A stretch of 36,466 bases of DNA, taken from Candidatus Desulfatibia vada (GTDB lineage Bacteria; Desulfobacterota; Desulfobacteria; Desulfobacterales; UBA11574). Shown in pieces: positions 18,582-28,763 of this stretch; the first letter of the stretch is position 1, and each line of letters starts with the position of its first letter. The stretch is taken from the NCBI GenBank assembly GCA_014383215.1, contig JACNIG010000140.1, positions 1 to 36,466 of the forward strand. The letters run 5' to 3'. The position numbers and the translations under genes are program-made. The notes under the pieces are model-generated. The model did not search any database. It had not been told where the DNA came from and saw only the letters and a list, made by a program, of their open reading frames with translations.

Positions 18582-21332
18582 CTATTTTCTTAGCTCATCC
18601 CTAACAGCTATCCCTATTTTTTCTAAAGTATACGGCTTTTTGATATATTGGCCTGCACCTAGTTTTAGAGCAGCCTTTGCATCGTCGGTTTCAGAAAACC
18701 CGCTGGCTATGACGGCTTTTTGGTTAGGATGTATATTTATTATCCGCTCGTAGGTTTCTCGGCCATTAATACCAGGGTCCATTATCATATCTAACACCAT
18801 CAAATCTGCTGAATTGTTTTTCATATACTCCACTGCTTCTTCACCACTTGAAACTGAAGTGACGGAATAACCCAGTTTTCTTAACACTCCAGTTGCGATT
18901 TCCCCCTGTTCTTCCACATCATCCACAACTAAAATTGACTCGCCTTTGCCCATATAATCTTCAAGGGACAATATTGATTCATCTTTTGCTATATCTTTTC
19001 TTGTTACAGGAAAATAAAGCGTGAAAGTCGTTCCTTTGCCTTCACGGCTTTGAACATCAATATATCCGTTGTGATCGTTGACAACACCCCAGACAACAGC
19101 CATGCCTAATCCTGTTCCGCTTCTTCCCATAACTTTTTTTGTGTAGAAAGGTTCAAAGACCCTCTCCATATCCATTGGAGTCATGCCAACTCCATTATCA
19201 GAAATTGCAAGAATGACATAATCTCCCTCATTAATATCATCATACCCTTTTATCGGTCTGTCTATATATCTGTTTTTGGTGGATATAAAGATTTTACCTC
19301 CACTGGGAACGGCCTCAGCTGCATTAGAAGTCAAATTCATTATAGTTTTGTAGAGATGAACAGAAGAACCTAAAATATTTAACAGCTCTTTTTCAAAATC
19401 CATTTCGAATTTAACATTAGGGTGAAATCCTTTTAATTTTTCATGCTCAGGGGATTTCAAATAATCAGATATAATATCATTTAAGGTCAAAACTTCAGTA
19501 ATGGCAACGCCTCTTCTCGCTAAGGTCAATAGATCCTGAACTATAACGGCAGCTTTTTCACCCGACTTTTTTATTGTTAAAACAGGTTTCCTTAAAGGGC
19601 TGTCCTCGGGAATATCCATTAATAACAACTCCGGATAACTTACAATGCCTGAAAGGACATTGTTGAGGTCGTGAGCTACCCCTCCTGCAAGGATTCCAAT
19701 GGTCTCCATCTTTTGGGCTTGTAGAAGTTGAGATTCGAGTTTCGCCCTTTCTTTCTCGGCGAGCTTGCGTTCGGTGGAATCCCGCGCAATACCCCTAAAC
19801 CCTATGGGCCGGCTTTCTGAATCTCTCATTAGCGAAACTGAAACTTCAACATATCTTTTAGAACCGTCTTTACTTATAACCTCCCAATTAAATGCTTTGG
19901 CAGGCTCTCCGGTTTTGTATACCCTGTTAAATGTTTCATATAGTTTTTTAGCGTTCTCTTTGTCTGTGTACTGCCAGTTATTCATGCCGATTAATTCATC
20001 TTTGGAATACCCAAGGATTTTGACTAATGAATCGTTGAAGAAGGTAAAGTTTCCGGCAATGTCAACCTCAAAGTAGCCATCTTCGATGTTTTCAAGGATG
20101 GTTCGATATTTTTCCTCGTTTTCTCGTAACGTCTCCTCAGCCTGTTTTCGTTCTTGGAAAAGGCCGTCAACATCTTCTTTTATTATTGCAATAGCATCAA
20201 AGACCAGCTTAAATGGATGGGAATTGCGAACATCTTCTGCTGAAATCCCCGTATGGTCCCAGTTTATAGCCCCTATGAATTGCAATAATTCATCTGAATA
20301 ATTTCTTATTTGATCCTCTACAGATGTTTTTCCCAGAAGACTTTTTCCTTTTTTAACAATTTTTGTTTTAGTCTCTTTTTGCTTCTCTCTTCCGATAATT
20401 GTCAATGCTGCTTCAAGATTATTTGTTAAGGCTACAGGAAAGGGAACAAATTGCTTGCTCACCCTAATTATTGCCCTCATAAATTTATTCAATCCGAAAC
20501 CTACCGATAAGCGGCAGGGGACTTTTTTGTTCAAATCTTTTATTCCGTCAATGTACATCCTCCTGGCTCTCCAGGTGGTTTTCTCCAATTTCTCCCAGTT
20601 GAGTATACGATAGAAATATCCTTTTTCCTTTAATCCAGCTTCATCAAGAACCTTCTCATGAAGTTTAAAAAATTTTTCTACATAATCTTCCCTCAGGGAT
20701 CCATGGGCAACAGAATATAAGACGTCGTTTCCTATGAGTTCAAAGCGAACGCCAAAATTATCCAGTTCAACCGACCAGTCCTCTTTTGTAAACATCTTAT
20801 ATTGTCTGGTGCCAATATTGATTTCATTCTGCATCAGCACATTAACCGCATGCTCCACGGCTTCCCTGTAATCCTTGACAGCAGCTACGGGGACAGATGG
20901 TTTTTTCAATTTTACGCCAACATTAAACATCCATTTTATCAATAAAGGGGCATTGAATCCCCAAAATCCGATGAGACGGCCTTCATTTGCCTCTTTAAGC
21001 ACTATATTGGCAAACATCATGCGGCTTTCTTGAGAGGGCTTTCCTTTAATCATGCTATAATCTCGAATTTCGGCATATCTTTTATCCCAAAGGTTTACCT
21101 CCTTTAAAACTTTTTTACGCTCCTCCAGAAGCCTCCGTGTCCCCTTATTGCTGAGGATGCCATTTGGGACCGTGCATAATATAGCGTTACCGATTAAGCT
21201 GAAGGATACCGAGTAATTTTCAGCGATATCGATATCTGACCATTCAGGTCGGCGAAAGATAGGTAACCCTGTCACCGGGCAGATGTGATTTTGCGCTGAT
21301 TCATTATTTGAGATTTTTTTTATTGGGTTCAC
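18582..21332 (-). CDS. Hybrid histidine kinase: tandem uncharacterised N-terminal domains, PAS, HisKA/HATPase, C-terminal receiver
   Basis: Two related N-terminal repeats; PAS EDGYFEVDIAGNFTFFND; GGVAHDLNNVLSG; GTGLGMAVVWGVVNDHNG; receiver LMVLDMIMDPGINGRET. Confidence 0.9.
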   Translation of the reverse strand: MNPIKKISNNESAQNHICPVTGLPIFRRPEWSDIDIAENYSVSFSLIGNAILCTVPNGILSNKGTRRLLEERKKVLKEVNLWDKRYAEIRDYSMIKGKPSQESRMMFANIVLKEANEGRLIGFWGFNAPLLIKWMFNVGVKLKKPSVPVAAVKDYREAVEHAVNVLMQNEINIGTRQYKMFTKEDWSVELDNFGVRFELIGNDVLYSVAHGSLREDYVEKFFKLHEKVLDEAGLKEKGYFYRILNWEKLEKTTWRARRMYIDGIKDLNKKVPCRLSVGFGLNKFMRAIIRVSKQFVPFPVALTNNLEAALTIIGREKQKETKTKIVKKGKSLLGKTSVEDQIRNYSDELLQFIGAINWDHTGISAEDVRNSHPFKLVFDAIAIIKEDVDGLFQERKQAEETLRENEEKYRTILENIEDGYFEVDIAGNFTFFNDSLVKILGYSKDELIGMNNWQYTDKENAKKLYETFNRVYKTGEPAKAFNWEVISKDGSKRYVEVSVSLMRDSESRPIGFRGIARDSTERKLAEKERAKLESQLLQAQKMETIGILAGGVAHDLNNVLSGIVSYPELLLMDIPEDSPLRKPVLTIKKSGEKAAVIVQDLLTLARRGVAITEVLTLNDIISDYLKSPEHEKLKGFHPNVKFEMDFEKELLNILGSSVHLYKTIMNLTSNAAEAVPSGGKIFISTKNRYIDRPIKGYDDINEGDYVILAISDNGVGMTPMDMERVFEPFYTKKVMGRSGTGLGMAVVWGVVNDHNGYIDVQSREGKGTTFTLYFPVTRKDIAKDESILSLEDYMGKGESILVVDDVEEQGEIATGVLRKLGYSVTSVSSGEEAVEYMKNNSADLMVLDMIMDPGINGRETYERIINIHPNQKAVIASGFSETDDAKAALKLGAGQYIKKPYTLEKIGIAVRDELRK

Positions 21333-21738
21333 CTTGTGCTCTCATTTTGTGTACTATTTTTGTGAAAAACATTCTCAAATACCGAACGTTGTATCCCCTT
21401 ATTCGTTCAGCTACCGATAGATTATTATTTATAAGCATTTATGCAAAAAGTGCGCCAAGGTTAGGATGAAATTGCATAAGAAAAGAAACGCTATTAAAAC
21501 AATATGATAAAGATAATATAAACTGTAGTTTATGGTCGGGGAGGGGGAAATTGTCCGAAAATATTGAATAAAGTCCGAAACAACTGAATTTTATACGATT
21601 TTCCGGGCTTTTGCTAAAATGAACAGTAAGAAATGGAACTGTGCGGAATTAAAAAGGGGGGTAATCTGCTAAATAATTGACGTGTACTGAGATAAAAATG
21701 ACGGACAAACCTCATAGAGCAACGAAAAACCCTGTACT

Positions 21739-21900
21739 TTATTGGATGGCGACATTTTGCTTCGCCAGGCGGTTCAACAGATCAGCCATTTTCGGTTCCA
21801 GATCCGGTAACTCTTCGCGGTGCGCAATATCCGCGACTATCGCCGGCCGGTGCAGGTTCGTATGTATGAGGGAAAGCGCACTTTTAGAATTAATTTTCTA
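21739..21900 (-). pseudogene. Possible gene remnant in frame after the acyl-CoA synthetase stop (KINSKSALSLIHTNLHRPAIVADIAHREELPDLEPKMADLLNRLAKQNVAIQ*)
   Basis: 54-codon stop-to-stop stretch with protein-like composition and no obvious ATG start. Confidence 0.3.
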
Positions 21901-23418
21901 TGTGCCGCCATACAGCTCTTTGATCTTGGCCCGGTCCGGGGTGCCGTCGTCAAGCAGAGGAAAGTCTGTTGCAAACTCGACGTACTGAGGTTTTTTGTAG
22001 CGGGCGATGCGCTCACCGACAAAATCGATCAGTTCTTTAGGTTCCAGGTTTTGACCGATTTTTAAGCGGCAGACAGCCTTGATGCCCTCTTTCCACTTGG
22101 GATCGGGGACGCCGAAGACCACCGTCTGCTCAACCGCGGGGTGCTGCAGTATCACTTTTTCCACCTCTGCCGGATAAACATTTTCACCGCCCGGTTTGAT
22201 AAGTTCTTTCTCCGGCTTGCGGCCCGCATACCACAGGAATCCGTCCTCATCGAAACGTCCCAGATCTCCGGTATGGTGCCGGCCCTCCCGGAAGGTGTCG
22301 GCATTATCTTCAGGAAGGTTCCAGTATCCTTTAAAAACCATGGGCCCTTTCACGGTAATTTCTCCGGTCTGCCCGGGTGCTGCCGGACGGTCGTAATCAT
22401 CCACAAGTTGCACGTGTCCCAGGGGGATCATCTTGCCGGCGCTGCCCGGCCGATCATTGTAACGTCCTACCGTGGCCAGACCGGATGTCTCTGTCTGTCC
22501 ATACAAACAGTAAAACGTGCCGCCGGTCATTTGCTGATACTTTTCGATGGTTTCGGGAGCTTCCAGTCCGATCACGGCCTTGAGGGTCTCGATCGCTTGG
22601 CCTGATTTCTCATGCTGCTCCAGAATGGAGCCCAGAATCGGAGAAAAATCGAACATGATCGTCACTTTTTTCTCTTGGATCAATTCAACGGCTTTTTCAG
22701 CGTCAAATTTGCTCATATTGACATTCAGAGCACCGGCATGAAAACTGCCGAGGGCCATCATCAGGCCGCCCACATGGAACATGGGCAGCAGATTGAGATG
22801 GACATCTGCGTCAGTCAGGTTCAGACATTGATGTAATTGCATATTGGCGCACAGCAGGTTGCCGTGGCTCAACAGGGCCCCCCGGGGTTTTCCGGCTACA
22901 GCCGCTGTATGAATGATGACAAAACCGTCGTCATTACCGACATCGGCCAATACGAAATCACCCGCATTGTCCATCAATGATTCAAAATCAAGGAAACCGC
23001 CCCTTGCGGGTCCCAGGTTAAAGTAGTTGTTCACAGAAGGGAGTTTGTCTTGACAGTCTTTGATCAGTTCCTGGAAGTCTTGATCGGCAAATACGGCCAC
23101 AGGTCCACAATCTTTAAGATTGTAACCGACTTCCTCGGCAGAAAGTCTCCAGTTGACAGGCAGCATGATGGCTCCAACGGCCGCTGCCGCTCCATAAAGG
23201 AGAAAATATTCAAGGCTGTTTTTACCCAAAACCCCGATGCGATCACCTTTACGGATGCCGGCTTGCTGCAGGCCGCCGGCCAGACGATCGACCTTTTCCT
23301 TATACCGGGCAAAGGTTAACGTACTGCCGCCGTCAGCCTCGAACCAGGCTGGTTTGTTGCTGAAACTGACCGCATTACGCAGGATTAAATCATATATGGT
23401 AAAATCATAAAGTCCCAT
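21898..23418 (-). CDS. AMP-dependent acyl-CoA synthetase/ligase
   Basis: LYGQTETSGLATVGR, GYWNLPEDNADTFREGRHHTGDLGRFDEDGFLWYAGR, ENVYPAEVEKVI; likely start MGLYDFTIYD. Confidence 0.9.
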   Translation of the reverse strand: MGLYDFTIYDLILRNAVSFSNKPAWFEADGGSTLTFARYKEKVDRLAGGLQQAGIRKGDRIGVLGKNSLEYFLLYGAAAAVGAIMLPVNWRLSAEEVGYNLKDCGPVAVFADQDFQELIKDCQDKLPSVNNYFNLGPARGGFLDFESLMDNAGDFVLADVGNDDGFVIIHTAAVAGKPRGALLSHGNLLCANMQLHQCLNLTDADVHLNLLPMFHVGGLMMALGSFHAGALNVNMSKFDAEKAVELIQEKKVTIMFDFSPILGSILEQHEKSGQAIETLKAVIGLEAPETIEKYQQMTGGTFYCLYGQTETSGLATVGRYNDRPGSAGKMIPLGHVQLVDDYDRPAAPGQTGEITVKGPMVFKGYWNLPEDNADTFREGRHHTGDLGRFDEDGFLWYAGRKPEKELIKPGGENVYPAEVEKVILQHPAVEQTVVFGVPDPKWKEGIKAVCRLKIGQNLEPKELIDFVGERIARYKKPQYVEFATDFPLLDDGTPDRAKIKELYGGT

Positions 23419-23673
23419 GTATGTACCCCAAAAAAATATTTGCCACGAAGGTACGGAGACACAAAGAATATATTTATTATTCTTGCTGCGTGCCTTGTTG
23501 TCTTCCTTTCCCGCCATCCAGTAAGCGGGGTGGCAATTAATATAGTTTTACCACAATGAACAAAAAATTCACCATTAAGGAACCAACCGGCCAACATGTT
23601 CCGGGGTAACGTAGATTCATAACTCGGAACATGTGGTCGGCGGCTCTTAACTGTCTACATTTAATTCAGTTTT

Positions 23674-23698
23674 AATAAAATCGTTTAACGATTTTATT
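23674..23698. repeat. Perfect AT-rich hairpin AATAAAATCGTT-T-AACGATTTTATT
   Basis: 12-bp perfect arms; near-identical stem ATAAAATCGT/ACGATTTTAT also at 1458-1480. Confidence 0.55.
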
Positions 23699-23843
23699 TG
23701 TCCCAAATTGAGGAATTTTCAAGTTTGCCGCAGATACAAGGAAAATGTCGTTCCGCTATAGTTGGCTATGCGGGACGGCATTTGACGCCGTAGATGCGGT
23801 GAAATTGGAAATCCCGTCTAAAATTTAAAACGCTCAGCTTGGG

Positions 23844-24437
23844 TTAAGGAAACGTAGCGTTGAAGGAGACCACTTTGCTCAGACCGTCGGCCTTGATAAT
23901 AGCCGAGCCCGCCTGCACTTGGACCGGGACGGTATATTCTGCAATTCCGGTCCACCAGGCTTCGAGTTGAGCCCAAACATTGGTGTTCTTTTCCTTCAGC
24001 TTGAAACCGCCGGTAACCAGCAGGCTCAAAAGTGACTGCCGCACATCAAAGTGGGCATGCACCTTGACCTGGTTGGTTTTACCTGCGGGTATCCACTGCG
24101 TTGCAATGGTACTGACCGTATTTAACACAAAATCCTCAAAGGCAACGTCAAATTGAAGTTTCTCCATCATTACCGGGAACTCATTGGGATTTTCAATGTT
24201 AAACGTAAACGCCAGATCAAGCGGCGCGCCCACATTGTCCGGTTTTCCCTTGGTGGGCTCTATTTTATTTGAAAAGTACCAATATCCGAAGGCATGCGCC
24301 ACTTCCATGGAGTCCAGAGTGACAACCGGTGCCTTAAAGTTTTTCTCGGTCGGCTTTACTTGCATACCGACACAGCCAAACAACAATGCGGCGACAATTG
24401 CTACACTAAAACATAACACTAACGATTTTTTTCGCAT
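23844..24437 (-). CDS. LEA14-like (WHy domain) lipoprotein
   Basis: Signal peptide plus lipobox-like LLFGC; NIENPNEFPVMMEKLQFDVAFEDF, IPAGKTNQVKVHAHFDV. Confidence 0.7.
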   Translation of the reverse strand: MRKKSLVLCFSVAIVAALLFGCVGMQVKPTEKNFKAPVVTLDSMEVAHAFGYWYFSNKIEPTKGKPDNVGAPLDLAFTFNIENPNEFPVMMEKLQFDVAFEDFVLNTVSTIATQWIPAGKTNQVKVHAHFDVRQSLLSLLVTGGFKLKEKNTNVWAQLEAWWTGIAEYTVPVQVQAGSAIIKADGLSKVVSFNATFP

Positions 24438-24464
24438 TTTTTCCTCCCTTATTCAATTCAAGGG

Positions 24465-25277
24465 TTAGGTTAGCCATCTTTTCCTGCGCTTGTAGTGCTT
24501 CACATCCCGAAAACTTTTTCGACCCCCAACATCGGTCAAGCCCAGATAGAAGTCCTTAATATCCGGGTTTTCCAGGAGTTTTTCGGCGGTGTCGTCCATA
24601 ACAATGCGACCGTTCTCCATCACATAGGCATAGGGAGCGACACTCAAGGCCAGCTTGGCATTCTGTTCCACTAAAAGGATCGAGATATTCTCATCTTGAT
24701 TGAGCCGGGTAATAATATTAAAAATTTCATGGATTAAAAGTGGTGCCAGCCCCATGGAGGGCTCATCCAGAAGGATCAGCTCGGGACTGGTCATCAGGGC
24801 ACGCCCGACAACCGTCATCTGCTGCTCACCGCCGCTGATAAAGCCGGCGGTTTCATTGCGCTTTTCCTTCAGGCGCGGAAAGTAGTTATAAACCATCTCC
24901 AGCCCCTCCTTGAGGGATCGGCCGTACTTGCGCATGTGAGCTCCCACTTTCAGGTTCTCTTCTACGGTCAGATGCTCAAATACACGGCGTCCTTCAATAA
25001 CCTGGACGATGCCCATTTTGGCGATCTTCTCTGCACCCATCTTGTCGATGCGCTGTCCCATGAATTCAATCGACCCGTCGGTAACCTCTCCGTTTTCGTG
25101 TTTCAACAGACCCGAAACCGCTTTCAGGGTCGTACTCTTGCCGGCGCCATTGGCTCCCAGAAGGGCCACAATACTCCCTTTGGGGATCTCAATGGAGACA
25201 CCTTTAATGACCAGAATGACCTCGTGATACTTGACCTCAATACTGTTGATCTTTAATATAGATCCTTTGTTCGACAA
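24465..25277 (-). CDS. livF: Branched-chain amino acid-type ABC transporter ATP-binding protein (LivF-like)
   Basis: LLGANGAGKSTTLKAVSGL, FISGGEQQMTVVGRALMTSPELILLDEPSMGLAP. Confidence 0.92.
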   Translation of the reverse strand: MSNKGSILKINSIEVKYHEVILVIKGVSIEIPKGSIVALLGANGAGKSTTLKAVSGLLKHENGEVTDGSIEFMGQRIDKMGAEKIAKMGIVQVIEGRRVFEHLTVEENLKVGAHMRKYGRSLKEGLEMVYNYFPRLKEKRNETAGFISGGEQQMTVVGRALMTSPELILLDEPSMGLAPLLIHEIFNIITRLNQDENISILLVEQNAKLALSVAPYAYVMENGRIVMDDTAEKLLENPDIKDFYLGLTDVGGRKSFRDVKHYKRRKRWLT

Positions 25278-25307
25278 AGCCTTAAAACCTCCTTGGGGGT
25301 GGGGATA

Positions 25308-26555
25308 TTACCAGCCGATCCAATCGTTAGCCCATTTTTGCGGCCAACGGCCCTTCAGATCGACCTTCTCTACGATTTGAAACTTTCCGTCTTTAATCTC
25401 ATAGATCGGCACTTGCCCCGCAACCCGGTGATCCGTTGCCGTAAAGGTAACCGGCGGTGCACCCAGCCCGATGTCGAAGTTTTGCATGGTTTCAAAACCT
25501 TTTTTCAGGATGCTTTCGCCGCTTAAATCCCCGGCGGCGTCAGCGCGTTTTAAGGCCTCCCAGAGAATCATTACATCCCCCCAGCCCTGAACTGTTCGAA
25601 TAAGACGTTTTTCCACAGGGATGCCGGGGTTGTACTTTTTGGCATACTCCACAACCTTGTCCATCAAAGGTACATTTTCACCGAAGAAAGCACAAACGGC
25701 GGCACCCATGACACCCTCGGAAGCTTTGCCGGCCAAGCGGGGCAGATTCTCATCAAATCCCCAGTTGTTGACAATATGATCGGCACCAAGGCCTAAGGCG
25801 TAGGCATCCCGGACGGTGGCTGCCACGGACATGGTGGTGTTGCCGTGCCATACCAGGTCGGCCTTGTAATCCTTCATGGCCAGAACCTGGCTCTTAGTGT
25901 CAATCGCAAAAAGTGAGACACTCTGATCAGGGCCGATATCAAAACCTAAAATTGTGGCTTGATCCTTAATGGCTTTGATCGGTGCACTGCAGTAAGGTGA
26001 GGCAAACATGTAGGAAGCGACAAAGCGCGGTTTGCGTTTCCCGTAGTCGGGATGCTGCGGCCATTTTTTGTCAAACCAGGCCGTAATAGCGGCTCTGGCA
26101 TTGGTGGAATAGTCGGTTGCAAAGAAAAGGTTGTAGGGCGTCTTTTTAGGATCAGTCAGGTGGCCGGAATAGGAAGCCGAAACATAAGGCATCTTATCTT
26201 TGGTCACCGTGGGTGAAAGCGCTTCGGTGTCACCGGTTCCCCATCCCAGCACGGCCACGACTTTAAGCCTCTTGAAGAGCTTGTACTTGGTGAGAGCCTC
26301 GGGAACACGGTAGCCGTAATCGAATTGATAAAGTTTAATTTGTTTGCCGTTGACACCGCCGTTGTCATTTATGTAGTGAATAGCTTCGGCAATGCCCAGG
26401 GCGTAATCTTTACCAACATCCGATGTTGCTCCGGTCATGTCATTGAGCGCTCCAACTTTTATGGTTGCAGCTTCTGTGTTGGGAGAAAATCCCGCCACGA
26501 GGGCCACACTCAATAGTAATACGAAAACTTTGGATAACACAGTTTTAATGCTCAT
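25308..26555 (-). CDS. livK: Periplasmic substrate-binding protein of Liv-type ABC transporter
   Basis: Signal peptide; IKVGALNDMTGATSDVGKDYALGIAEAIHYINDNGGVNGKQIKL; adjacent to liv genes. Confidence 0.9.
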   Translation of the reverse strand: MSIKTVLSKVFVLLLSVALVAGFSPNTEAATIKVGALNDMTGATSDVGKDYALGIAEAIHYINDNGGVNGKQIKLYQFDYGYRVPEALTKYKLFKRLKVVAVLGWGTGDTEALSPTVTKDKMPYVSASYSGHLTDPKKTPYNLFFATDYSTNARAAITAWFDKKWPQHPDYGKRKPRFVASYMFASPYCSAPIKAIKDQATILGFDIGPDQSVSLFAIDTKSQVLAMKDYKADLVWHGNTTMSVAATVRDAYALGLGADHIVNNWGFDENLPRLAGKASEGVMGAAVCAFFGENVPLMDKVVEYAKKYNPGIPVEKRLIRTVQGWGDVMILWEALKRADAAGDLSGESILKKGFETMQNFDIGLGAPPVTFTATDHRVAGQVPIYEIKDGKFQIVEKVDLKGRWPQKWANDWIGW

Positions 26556-26663
26556 ACTTTTTCCCCCTTTTTCAGAGAGTATCCTTGCCAGTGGGTTTCT
26601 ACCAAATTTTTTAAAATTATCACCTCCCTTGTTTTTTGGTTAATTGGTTGAGTGGTTTACCGG

Positions 26664-27764
26664 TTAGTACGAAAATGGCCAGAGATTGAAATAGTTTTTC
26701 ATTTGCCACCAGCGATAGGCCAGACCATTGGGCTCAAATATCATAAAGGCACAGATAGCCAGGCCGAAGGCGGCCTCCTTGATAAACAAAAAATCCATTA
26801 ATAGCTTGGGATATGTATCGGCCAGGGGTATGACCGCCAGTTGCAATAATTCCATCACCACGACCATAAATATGGAACCGAAAATGGCTCCGTGCAGTGA
26901 TCCCACTCCGCCGATCAGAATCACGCCCACCAGCCACAAAGACCAGAACCAGGGAAAATGCTCGGGACTGATGGCCGCCAGATTACTGATCCAGAAAGCC
27001 CCGGCAATTCCACCGATAAATCCGGCCACGAAAAAAGCCAGCAGCTTATATTTGACAACATTGATCCCCATAAGTTCAGCCGAAATATCATTGTCCCGGA
27101 TCGCCACCCAGGCCCGGCCGACTCTGGAGCGCAAAAGATTGGCTATAATCATCACACAGACGATTACCAGTATCAGCATCATAAAATAGACTTTTAAATC
27201 GCTGTCAATGATCCACGGTCCCACCTTGATAGTCCCCGGCGGCAACGAAAAGGCCTGACCGCGGCCGCCGATCTGGCTGACGTATCCTGTTATGATAAAA
27301 TCGACGGTTATGAACTGGGCCGCCATGGTCGTTAAAATCAGGTAAAACCCCTTGACGCGGGCCGACGGCAGCCCGAACAGCACACTCCAGATACCGGCGA
27401 CGAAAGCTGCGATCAGGATGCTGAGCGGATATGCCAGGCCGAAGTCCAGCATGAATTGCGGCCAGGGAAACTCTAAAATCAAAAGAGTGCTGGTGTAAGC
27501 GCCCACGGCGATAAAGGCGGCGTGGCCCAAGGTGATCTGACCGCAGTAACCGATCAGAAGCTGTACCCCCAGGGCTCCCAGCACGGTATAGCCGATCAGA
27601 TTGCAGACACTGATCCAGTATTCATCTGCAAACCAGGGGATGAAAACAAACAGGGTCAAAAAGAGCAGGATCATCTTGCCCCGGATGAAATTCGTCTGCC
27701 ACCAGGCATGATCCTGGTCATAATTTTGATGGTAAACTCCACAGGGAAGCCAGGTTGTTGACAT
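26664..27764 (-). CDS. livM: Liv-type ABC transporter permease (LivM-like)
   Basis: LIGYCGQITLGHAAFIAVGAYTSTLL, RAWVAIRDNDISAELMGINV, EHFPWFWSLWLVGVILIGGVGSLHGAIFGS. Confidence 0.92.
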   Translation of the reverse strand: MSTTWLPCGVYHQNYDQDHAWWQTNFIRGKMILLFLTLFVFIPWFADEYWISVCNLIGYTVLGALGVQLLIGYCGQITLGHAAFIAVGAYTSTLLILEFPWPQFMLDFGLAYPLSILIAAFVAGIWSVLFGLPSARVKGFYLILTTMAAQFITVDFIITGYVSQIGGRGQAFSLPPGTIKVGPWIIDSDLKVYFMMLILVIVCVMIIANLLRSRVGRAWVAIRDNDISAELMGINVVKYKLLAFFVAGFIGGIAGAFWISNLAAISPEHFPWFWSLWLVGVILIGGVGSLHGAIFGSIFMVVVMELLQLAVIPLADTYPKLLMDFLFIKEAAFGLAICAFMIFEPNGLAYRWWQMKNYFNLWPFSY

Positions 27765-27860
27765 AATAAATTTTCCGTTTAATTTGTTATAGTTGTTTAA
27801 TTTGTTATATTCGTTAAACCAATCGGACTAATCAAACAAACCGGACCAATGAAACCAGTT

Positions 27861-28745
27861 TTATACACGTTCAATTCGCTCCCAGCCCCAGAGACCGTGG
27901 GGTTTGAAGAGCAGGAAAATGACCATAAACACAAAAGGGGCGACTTCTTTGATGCCTCCCGGAAAATACTGGTCCAGGTAGGTTCCGCAAAAGTTTTGCA
28001 AGATGCCGATGATAATACCGCCGGCAATGGCACCGGGAACCGAATTCATTCCGCCCAGCACAACGGCCGGCAGCACCAGCAGCCCTAAGTAACCGACCGA
28101 GATGTTGAGTCCGTTGATGTTCCCCAGCAGGGTTCCGCCGACACCGGCGGCCATGAAGGCAATGGCCCAGGAGGCAGCATAAACAAAACGGGCGCTTACT
28201 CCCAGCGATAGCGCCGCCATCTCGTCGTCGGCCGTAGCCTGCATGGCCAGCCCCCAGCGGGTATACTTGAAGAAACAAACAAAAATAACCAGCAGCAAAA
28301 TGGCTGCTATAAAACTCCACAGATAGACCTGCCCGATGACCAGCGGCCCGAAACGGATCGGTTCAATTGAAAAAACAGGCGGCGAAAAGACCCGTGTATC
28401 AGTCCCCCAGATAAATTCCACGGTTCCTTTGAAGAAAAAGCTAAGGCCCACGGTGACCATGATCACCGTCAGCACCGGTTGGCCGATGAGCCGGTCCAAA
28501 AATATTCTTTCGGTCAGGATGCCCAGAATGAGCCCGATGATCAGTGAAAGCAACAGCGCCAGCAGAAAGGGGACTCCCATGGAATAAAAACTTAAGGAAA
28601 TATAGGCACCGATAAGGGTCATCTCTCCCATGGCCAGGTTCAGTACGCCCGAGCATTTATAGATCAGAACCCAGCCCAGCGCGACGAGGGCATAGATACC
28701 GCCTACCATGATCCCGGTGGTCAGGGTCATCAAAAACAGTTCCAT
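27861..28745 (-). CDS. livH: Liv-type ABC transporter permease (LivH-like)
   Basis: GGIYALVALGWVLIYKCSGVLNLAMGEMTLIGAY, GLLVLPAVVLGGMNSVPGAIAGG. Confidence 0.92.
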   Translation of the reverse strand: MELFLMTLTTGIMVGGIYALVALGWVLIYKCSGVLNLAMGEMTLIGAYISLSFYSMGVPFLLALLLSLIIGLILGILTERIFLDRLIGQPVLTVIMVTVGLSFFFKGTVEFIWGTDTRVFSPPVFSIEPIRFGPLVIGQVYLWSFIAAILLLVIFVCFFKYTRWGLAMQATADDEMAALSLGVSARFVYAASWAIAFMAAGVGGTLLGNINGLNISVGYLGLLVLPAVVLGGMNSVPGAIAGGIIIGILQNFCGTYLDQYFPGGIKEVAPFVFMVIFLLFKPHGLWGWERIERV

Positions 28746-28763
28746 GTGCGGATTCCTTTTTTC

